From Chthoniobacter flavus (GTDB taxonomy: Bacteria; Verrucomicrobiota; Verrucomicrobiia; Chthoniobacterales; Terrimicrobiaceae): 8,717 nt of DNA. The stretch is taken from positions 1-8,717 of the forward strand of contig CAMDOJ010000075.1 in NCBI GenBank assembly GCA_945903555.1, in the 5' to 3' direction. Under the pieces are notes generated by a model that had not been told where the DNA came from, ran no database searches, and was given only the letters and a program-made list of their open reading frames with translations. Each line of letters starts with the position of its first letter. The stretch's first letter is position 1. Positions 1-5,082 of this stretch are shown here, piece after piece. Made by a program: the position numbers and the translations under genes.

Positions 1-2
1 TC

Positions 3-293
3 CGTGACCGACTCGCTGGGCGTGATCTGAAGCTGCCCAGTGGTCGCGATGTCCTTGGTTACATCGTCGCCCTTTACGAGTCCGCCTGCGATGCTGATGT
101 TCCCGAGAAAGCCCAAGTTCAGAAAATGAAAAAATACATGAATTTCCTCGGCGATGGACTTGATCGCTCTGCGGAGTTTTTACACGACATCCGGCGATGC
201 TCCACGCGGATAGAATTTTTTGCTATTTGCGAGTCCCATCTTGATCACGATAGGCCAATGCCGCTCGAGACGGCGCCGGCCGGTCAACCGTGA
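3..293 (+). CDS. C-terminal part of an unrecognised protein (5' end outside window)
   Basis: The frame starting at base 3 is open from the window edge to a TGA at 291-293, giving 96 residues. The visible part is mostly hydrophilic and probably helical. It has a Lys-rich stretch (QKMKKYMNF, about residues 44-52), three cysteines and a low-complexity Pro/Ala-rich end (PLETAPAGQP). There is no signal peptide or membrane segment in this part. I do not recognise a family and assign no function. It converges on the permease/USP gene: its last 10 bases overlap the ancestral 3' end of that gene at 284, which fits two real genes meeting tail to tail. Because only the 3' end is seen, coding status rests on the open frame, a sensible composition and a stop placed exactly at the neighbouring gene boundary. 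Confidence 0.5.
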   Translation, partial: RDRLAGRDLKLPSGRDVLGYIVALYESACDADVPEKAQVQKMKKYMNFLGDGLDRSAEFLHDIRRCSTRIEFFAICESHLDHDRPMPLETAPAGQP

Positions 294-490
294 ATGATGA
301 GTTGGATGTTTTCTGGCAAACTGCTGGCGACTTGGGTGGCCACATTTCCTCTTAAGACCTTCGCGAGTGAGTTTCGGTGAGTGGCTCCCAAGATTAAGTA
401 GTCGGCGCCGATCGTGGCGGCCGTATCGACAATGAGTGAGGCTGCATCAGGAGCTGAAGCGAAGAGCGGAATGGTGGTGATCCCACGGGA
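284..490 (-). pseudogene. Detached C-terminal half of the USP domain, in frame beyond the permease stop
   Basis: Reading on past the TAA at 491-493 in the same minus-strand frame gives 68 residues with no further stop until TGA at 284-286. The segment looks like the second half of a USP domain: a strand (ITTIPLFA), a helix (AASLIVDTAATIGAD), a strand (YLILGATHR), then the glycine loop with LRGNVATQVA and a last strand (IQLIIH). The usual USP nucleotide motif is G-x2-G-x9-G-S/T. Here it reads G-AT-H-x9-G-N, so the second Gly and the final Ser/Thr are replaced. From general knowledge such replacements are common in permease-fused USP domains. No start codon or ribosome binding site suggests independent translation. 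With it the gene would run 284-2191, about 635 codons. It is either a recent nonsense mutation, a base-calling error or readthrough; the first two are more likely. Confidence 0.75.
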
Positions 491-2191
491 TTAGCCGATC
501 TGTACGGCTGTATTGAGAATCACGCTCGCCTCGGGATCATCTTTCCAAGCGATCGCTTTCGGAGCCATGCCGGGGTAAAGGACAGCAATCTCTCGAACAT
601 AAAGAATATAGAGCGCTGCCTTACGGAGCTCTGCTTCATCGAGGGCGAAGCTCAAGGCCGGGGTGAGACCGCGCACGGAAACAAGAATCTTCTGAGTCTC
701 GTGTGCCGGTTGACGGAGGCTTTCGACCACTTCTGGGCGAACAAGCTGCGCGACCTCCCTGCTCATAGTGAGCGTGGTGACTCCGCTGAGTCTTCTCGAG
801 TAAGCCCACAGCCCGAGGCCCACAATGAGCACGCAGACGACAAAAAACAGGGCGTCATGCTTTGTTTGAGCTAAGGTGAACTCCACCGCAATCAGAATGG
901 CTGCGGTCAGTCCCATGAGGATGCGCTCGCCCCAGTGCATCTCGAGTTTGAAGTTGGTTACGCAGGAACTCAGGTTCACGCAGATCGCGCCAACGACCCC
1001 GATCGCATAGAGATTCGCAAGAGCCTCAAAGTTGTCCGAGATCAGCAGGATAATAATAGGAAACCCCACGGCGATGGCCAGCGGGGCCTTGGGCACACCG
1101 AATCCATTGAGCTTCGAAAATCCACGCGGCATATCGCCTTCGCGTGACATCATAAAAAGCAAGCCCAAGAGGGCGGCAACAGCTGTATTCACCGCACTCA
1201 AAAGCAGAAGAGCGAAAATCACACCGACGACAAGTCCGAAAAGGTGCCCGAAAGTTGCTCCAAAGGTGAGTGCGCCATATTGCTCGGCCACAAAGCGAAG
1301 CATGTCCTCTTTGCGGGCGATCATCTCGGGGGCGAGGGATTTTGGTAGGGATAAAACCGCCCACCCTAAAAGGACCGTGCCGAGACTGACTTCAATAGCC
1401 ACAGGAATGATCGCCTTGGCGGAATTTTTACCAATGCGGGGATGGCCAACGGGGGAGTTTTTGTCGGGCTTCATGGTGCCCGTGAGATTAGCGATCGCCT
1501 CCACACCGCTAAGGGCAAGGATGACCCCCACAAAAGAGATCCATACATGTCCGTAACTGCCATGTAGTGGCTCTAAGTTTGTGAATGTGAGATATGGAAC
1601 ACTGAGGGCAATGATCGCGATGATCACGCCCACAGTCGGTAGTGCGAGCGTGACTGCGAAGCTGCCGCTATGGCGTGGACCAAAAAAATTGACGCCCCCA
1701 ATGAGAAGAATTGCGGCGATGGTCGAGATCATCACGTATTGTTGAGGCACGCCTAAATAGCTGAGAGCCGCCCAACCGCTGAGCGCGGCTGTGACCGTGA
1801 GATCCGCCACCAAGAGAAGAGATCCGACGACGGCAAGCAATTTGCCGTGAGCTCCTGCTGCCGAATAAACGCCACCACCGTCCGGGAAGCAACGGCATAC
1901 GACGATGTAGTTGAGGCCAACCAGCAGGGTGAGTGCGCAAACCGCGAGAATGATGGGCAGGGAAGCGAAGCCCGTGGCCGCAAAGGCCAAACCGAGAACG
2001 TAGGCTTTACTCGTTCCCCAGTCTCCGTAGAGGAGAGCGGCAGCGCGGCGCCAGTCGAGATTACGTGGACGATGAGTTGAAATGTTTTCCAAAGTGCGTC
2101 CCTTCTCTACTAGTAGGCCAGTTTCTTCAAATAAAATCTCATCATCGATGAGGGTGTATTCCAATCCTCTTGCGAATGTGGGAGCGCTCAC
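491..2191 (-). CDS. APC-superfamily permease with C-terminal USP domain, cut short by an in-frame stop
   Basis: This is a predicted inner-membrane amino acid/polyamine-type transporter of 566 residues; the substrate cannot be told. About twelve hydrophobic segments lie between residues 62 and 465. APC-like features are GDWGTSKAYVLG (56-67) before TM1, FPDGGGVYSAAG (102-113) and SGVEAIANLTGT (228-239) in the TM6 region. Residues about 499-566 form the first half of a USP domain, starting KILVSVRG (501-508). Translation stops at TAA (491-493), and the rest of the USP domain follows in the same frame (separate entry). The called start is GTG at 2191, only 12 bp from the divergent ABC gene. A TTG at 2092 (residue 34) is an alternative: GAAGGGA lies 6 bases upstream of it, and it would leave a 111-bp divergent promoter region. 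The transport domain looks complete, so the shortened protein might still work as a permease. Family assignment is confident; the state of the C terminus is the open point. Confidence 0.85.
   Translation of the reverse strand: MSAPTFARGLEYTLIDDEILFEETGLLVEKGRTLENISTHRPRNLDWRRAAALLYGDWGTSKAYVLGLAFAATGFASLPIILAVCALTLLVGLNYIVVCRCFPDGGGVYSAAGAHGKLLAVVGSLLLVADLTVTAALSGWAALSYLGVPQQYVMISTIAAILLIGGVNFFGPRHSGSFAVTLALPTVGVIIAIIALSVPYLTFTNLEPLHGSYGHVWISFVGVILALSGVEAIANLTGTMKPDKNSPVGHPRIGKNSAKAIIPVAIEVSLGTVLLGWAVLSLPKSLAPEMIARKEDMLRFVAEQYGALTFGATFGHLFGLVVGVIFALLLLSAVNTAVAALLGLLFMMSREGDMPRGFSKLNGFGVPKAPLAIAVGFPIIILLISDNFEALANLYAIGVVGAICVNLSSCVTNFKLEMHWGERILMGLTAAILIAVEFTLAQTKHDALFFVVCVLIVGLGLWAYSRRLSGVTTLTMSREVAQLVRPEVVESLRQPAHETQKILVSVRGLTPALSFALDEAELRKAALYILYVREIAVLYPGMAPKAIAWKDDPEASVILNTAVQIG
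2132..2137 (+). promoter_or_regulatory. Possible -10 element for the ABC exporter gene
   Basis: TAAAAT differs from the TATAAT consensus at one base and lies 66 bp before the exporter's ATG. No good -35 stands at the expected distance (ACTAGT at 2109-2114). Two perfect 10-bp palindromes flank it, CTACTAGTAG (2107-2116) and TCATCGATGA (2142-2151), and could be regulator half-sites. The call makes most sense if the divergent permease starts at the TTG at 2092; otherwise the element lies inside its coding region. Confidence 0.22.
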
Positions 2192-2203
2192 GTAGCAAAG
2201 ACG

Positions 2204-4006
2204 ATGGTGAATATCTACGCTCGGTCGATCCGTTACTTCCGGCCCTTTTTCTGGCCGACCTTAGGGGGAGTACTCCTCACTTTTCTCTCGATCCTTTTGA
2301 GCCTCCTTAAGCCTTGGCCGTTCAAATACATTGTCGATGGTGTGCTGGACACGAGCAAAGGAACATTAGAAGCGAGGGCGTTTATTGATTCTTGCTTCGG
2401 CGGAGCGAATCCTTCCCTCTCGATTCTGTGGCTGTGCATCGCGATGGTATTGATCAGCCTTCTCGCTGGGTTGGTGAATCTCGGGTCGAATTATCTTTTT
2501 GTTCATGCCGGCCTCCAGGCCCTGCTCAAACTTCGCACCGATCTCTATACCGCGCTCCAAGCCTTGCCGCTGAAATTCCATGATGCCCGGCGAAGTGCCG
2601 ATTCCAGTTTCCGCGTTGCCTACGATTCGCAAAGCATCCAGACGATTTACAACAAAGGTTTCGCGACCGTGCTTTCCTCGGTAGTGATGCTGGTCGCCAC
2701 ATTCGTGGTGATGGTGGGGATGAATTTGCCGCTGACCCTAGCCTCGCTCGTTATTTTGCCGCCGGTCGTGTGGGCGATTCGTTACTACGCTGAGCGCGTC
2801 CGGAAGCAATCCACAAGCATTCACGAACGCGAAAGTGATCTTCTCACGATTGCACAGGAGGGTTTGAGCCAGATTCGCATGGTGCATGCATTCGGGCGAG
2901 AGGCCTTTGAGGTTGACCAATTTCGCCGCCGGGCCGCACAGAGTCTCGAGGCCAACATGAAGCTCAACATGACATCCGTCGCCAGTTCCCTCGTGGTCGG
3001 CACCTTGATGGCTGCAGGGACCGCGCTCATGTATTACATCGGGTCTCTTCAAGTCATCAAACCCGAGGCCCATTTTAGTCTCGGTGACTTGCTGGTTTTT
3101 TCCGCTTACATTGTGATGCTATACCAACCCTTAGAGCAATTGACCTACACTGCTTGGGCGCTCGAGGGGGCGGCAGCGGGTGCTGCAAGATGTTTCGAAG
3201 TGCTGGATCGGGATGATGATGTCCCCGATGCCCCTGATGCGCTCGATATTAAAGAGGCAGCCGGTGGCATCGAGTTTGCCCATGTGGATTTTGGGTATTC
3301 GGGCGAACGTGTGATCATCCAAGATATCAACTTCACCGTTAAGCCAGGCCAAACGGTTGCCTTCGTTGGGGGAACGGGGACGGGAAAAAGTACCCTCCTG
3401 AGCTTGGTTCCCCGCTTCTACGATCCCACGGCGGGTTCCATTTCGCTCGATGGCACGGACATCCGTCGCATCAGTAAAAAAAGCCTCCGCAGCCATATCG
3501 GCATGGTTCTCCAAGACACGCTCCTTTTCTCGACCACGATTCGCGAGAATATCGCCTATGGCAAACCTGGGGCGACAGAAGAGGAAATCATCGAGGCCGC
3601 CCGCAAGGCCCAGGCCCTCGAATTTATCAGTAAAATGCCTGAAGGATTCAGTAGTCCTGTGGGGGAGCGTGGTAGCCACTTGAGTGTGGGGCAGCGACAG
3701 CGCATCGGAATCGCCCGCGCTTTTCTTAAGAATGCTCCCATTCTCCTGCTCGATGAGCCCACGAGCGCGTTGGATCCGAGTACGGAGCACGCGATCATGG
3801 GCACGATCATGGAATTAATGCGGGGGAAAACGACACTCATCATCACGCACCGCCTCAGCACGGTTCATCATTTCGACCGCATCATTGTGATGAAGGACGG
3901 TCGTATCGTGGAAGATGGTTCCGGTCCGAATCTGGTCTCCAAGGATGGCGTTTACGCAGCTCTTTACCGTGACACTAATAGCGTGGCGGCTACACCCGCT
4001 TCTTAG
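2204..4006 (+). CDS. ABC exporter half-transporter (MsbA-like permease + ATPase)
   Basis: This 600-residue protein has the membrane-domain-then-ATPase order of homodimeric lipid/drug exporters (MsbA type) and the usual family length. Six membrane segments are seen near residues 15-38, 72-100, 153-173, 177-193, 258-280 and 293-310. The nucleotide-binding domain follows: A-loop aromatic Y365, Walker A GGTGTGKST (389-397), Q-loop Q437, signature LSVGQ (493-497, Val in place of the usual first Gly), Walker B ILLLDEP (513-519), D-loop SALD (521-524) and H-loop H549. All catalytic residues are present, so it should be active. The ATG at 2204 is the only usable start, since the frame is closed by TAA at 2132-2134 with no other start codon between; no clear Shine-Dalgarno precedes it. 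The 3' end overlaps kdsB by 17 bp, convergently. Lipid A export is plausible given kdsB, but substrate cannot be read from sequence and drug or other lipid export is equally possible. Confidence 0.93.
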   Translation: MVNIYARSIRYFRPFFWPTLGGVLLTFLSILLSLLKPWPFKYIVDGVLDTSKGTLEARAFIDSCFGGANPSLSILWLCIAMVLISLLAGLVNLGSNYLFVHAGLQALLKLRTDLYTALQALPLKFHDARRSADSSFRVAYDSQSIQTIYNKGFATVLSSVVMLVATFVVMVGMNLPLTLASLVILPPVVWAIRYYAERVRKQSTSIHERESDLLTIAQEGLSQIRMVHAFGREAFEVDQFRRRAAQSLEANMKLNMTSVASSLVVGTLMAAGTALMYYIGSLQVIKPEAHFSLGDLLVFSAYIVMLYQPLEQLTYTAWALEGAAAGAARCFEVLDRDDDVPDAPDALDIKEAAGGIEFAHVDFGYSGERVIIQDINFTVKPGQTVAFVGGTGTGKSTLLSLVPRFYDPTAGSISLDGTDIRRISKKSLRSHIGMVLQDTLLFSTTIRENIAYGKPGATEEEIIEAARKAQALEFISKMPEGFSSPVGERGSHLSVGQRQRIGIARAFLKNAPILLLDEPTSALDPSTEHAIMGTIMELMRGKTTLIITHRLSTVHHFDRIIVMKDGRIVEDGSGPNLVSKDGVYAALYRDTNSVAATPAS

Positions 4007-4754
4007 TCAGCTTACTCTTCAAGAGGATTTTTTCTGCAGCGGCGGCATCCTCAGGAGTGTCCACTCCGGGACCTGCAGTCCGTGTTTTAACGACGTGGAT
4101 CTTTGCGCCATGCTCGAGGGCACGAAGCTGCTCGAGCTTCTCCGCATTTTCTAGCGGGGTTTGTTTCCACTTCACAAAATCGAGAAGAAAGCGCCGGCGG
4201 TAGGCGTAGATGCCCAAGTGGCGAAGGAGTCCGGGGCAGACGTCCCCATCTCGATCGTGCGGGATCCCAGCCCTCGAGAAATAAAGCGCGTTGCCAGCGA
4301 GATCGGTAACGACCTTCACGCAGTTTGGCTTTCCCAACTCGGCGGCTTCCATCGGGCAAGCCGCTGTCGACATTGAGAGTGACTTATCCTCGCGAAGTAC
4401 TTGGATTAATTTTTGCGGAAGTTTTGGGTCGATAAAAGGTTCATCGCCTTGAACATTGACGATGATTCCGAATCCGCTGAGTTTTTTAGCCACTTCCGCA
4501 ATCCGATCCGTCCCGCAAGGATGCTTGTCGGAGGTGAGCGTGACCTCGGCGCCGAACTCGAATGCCGCTTCGGCGATTCGCATGTCATCGGTGGCAATAA
4601 TGATCCGGTCCACATCGGGAACTCGGCTGCATCTTTCCCAGACGTGGCGAACGAGCGGTTTGCCGGCTAGGAGATGAAGGGGTTTGCCGGGCATCCGGGT
4701 CGAAGCCCATCGCGCGGGAATAATAATCGCAGCTTTTGACATATTTTCATTCAT
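3990..4754 (-). CDS. kdsB: 3-deoxy-manno-octulosonate cytidylyltransferase (CMP-Kdo synthetase)
   Basis: The enzyme joins CTP and Kdo to give CMP-Kdo and pyrophosphate in the cytoplasm; CMP-Kdo is the donor for the Kdo sugars of the LPS inner core. At 254 residues it has family length. Recognisable motifs are IIIPARWASTRMPGKPL (10-26, nucleotide-binding loop), ATDD (54-57), TSDKHPCGTDRIAE (74-87), NVQGDEPFID (100-109, metal/substrate site), YFSRAGIPH (158-166), HLGIYAYRR (169-177), LENAEKLEQLRALEHG (211-226) and GVDTPED (230-236). The ATG at 4754 is chosen because GGAGGG (complement of 4758-4763) stands just upstream, although the gap of 3-4 bases is short. ATG at 4742 (MSKAAIIIPAR) looks more like the typical family N terminus but has no well-spaced binding site. 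Nothing is missing, so it should be functional. It ends inside the tail of the convergent exporter gene, with no room for a separate terminator. Confidence 0.97.
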   Translation of the reverse strand: MNENMSKAAIIIPARWASTRMPGKPLHLLAGKPLVRHVWERCSRVPDVDRIIIATDDMRIAEAAFEFGAEVTLTSDKHPCGTDRIAEVAKKLSGFGIIVNVQGDEPFIDPKLPQKLIQVLREDKSLSMSTAACPMEAAELGKPNCVKVVTDLAGNALYFSRAGIPHDRDGDVCPGLLRHLGIYAYRRRFLLDFVKWKQTPLENAEKLEQLRALEHGAKIHVVKTRTAGPGVDTPEDAAAAEKILLKSKLTKKRV

Positions 4755-4757
4755 ATT

Positions 4758-4763
4758 CCCTCC
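4758..4763 (-). promoter_or_regulatory. Ribosome binding site of kdsB
   Basis: On the minus strand this reads GGAGGG, one of the few strong Shine-Dalgarno sequences in the window. It sits 3 bases before the ATG at 4752-4754 and 15 bases before the second ATG at 4740-4742. Neither spacing is ideal; the first is more believable and favours the longer protein. Confidence 0.5.
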
Positions 4764-4938
4764 GCTGCCTCATTGCCAGTTTCAAAAAACATACTTCAAC
4801 GCGTTCAGGGGGTTGGGTTCTCTCTCTGTCGGTTGTGGTCATTGCCAGTCCTAGCTCCAAACTTTAAACCATGTTGACTTGCGCCATTCCTTTGGCACTG
4901 GGCAACCAATTGACACGAAGTGCTGCGGCAACATGGAG

Positions 4939-5007
4939 CGAAGCGCGTTCGTTTTTCGAAGGTAGGGATGGCGCGCCGCCGCCGTCCGACTCCCGCAGCG
5001 AAGCTGC
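4939..5007. repeat. Cluster of short palindromes (REP-like)
   Basis: Three stem-forming units stand close together. First, CGAA (4939-4942), TTCG (4948-4951) and CGAA (4957-4960) are equally spaced and could form two alternative hairpins. Second, GGCGCGCC (4970-4977) is a perfect palindrome inside a GC-rich block that runs from ggtaggg (4961-4967) to gtccgac (4983-4989). Third, GCAGC-GAA-GCTGC (4995-5007) is a perfect 5-bp stem with a 3-base loop. None is followed by a T-run on either strand, so a terminator is unlikely. The arrangement resembles interspersed extragenic palindromes; whether it recurs in the genome cannot be seen from one copy. Confidence 0.45.
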
Positions 5008-5026
5008 CCCGATCTCAAATGGCAGG

Positions 5027-5056
5027 AAAAAGGGGTCAGGCATAAAATATTGACAT
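5027..5056. repeat. Candidate transposon-associated repeat (aaaaaggggtcagg type)
   Basis: The stretch contains ggggtcaggcataaaatatt (5032-5051) followed by gacat. Sequences of the form A-run, GGGGTCAGG, AT-rich segment, TTGACA are familiar to me from the flanks of REP-associated Y1 (IS200/IS605-like) transposase genes in environmental genomes. That is recall, not a search. No intact transposase lies in this window, so this would be a remnant, a solo end or a non-autonomous copy. The TTGACA-like portion could also act as a -35 element on the plus strand, but nothing downstream is plausibly transcribed from it. Confidence 0.35.
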
Positions 5057-5082
5057 TGCGGTCTAATTTTCCTTGTGGGCCT

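Larger units (their letters stand above)
4755..5082. other. Gene-free stretch between SNF2 helicase and kdsB, rich in palindromes
   Basis: This 328-bp gap separates two minus-strand genes, so it should hold the kdsB promoter, but I find no convincing -35/-10 pair. It contains an 11-bp direct repeat (tcattgccagt at 4770-4780 and 4839-4849), a run of short palindromes (4939-5007) and a 30-base stretch like transposon-associated repeats (5027-5056). A minus-strand frame ending in TAA at 4874-4876 reads NWLPSAKGMAQVNMV. Its W-x6-M spacing is loosely like the C terminus of REP-associated Y1 transposases (W-I-A-x3-x-M-G), but this is too weak to call a gene remnant. Confidence 0.5.

Noticed and set aside
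1032..1556. 174-codon plus-strand frame opposite the permease
   Set aside because: It is antisense to conserved membrane segments of the permease, with Ser/Arg/Pro-rich content typical of a shadow frame.
3131..3790. 219-codon minus-strand frame opposite the ABC ATPase domain
   Set aside because: It lies wholly antisense to an intact, motif-complete ATPase domain and its translation shows no domain; it is a codon-bias shadow.
4871..5053. Plus-strand 60-codon frame in the gap between kdsB and the helicase
   Set aside because: It runs through the palindrome cluster and the repeat-like stretch, has low-complexity composition, no ribosome binding site and no recognisable domain. It is probably chance.
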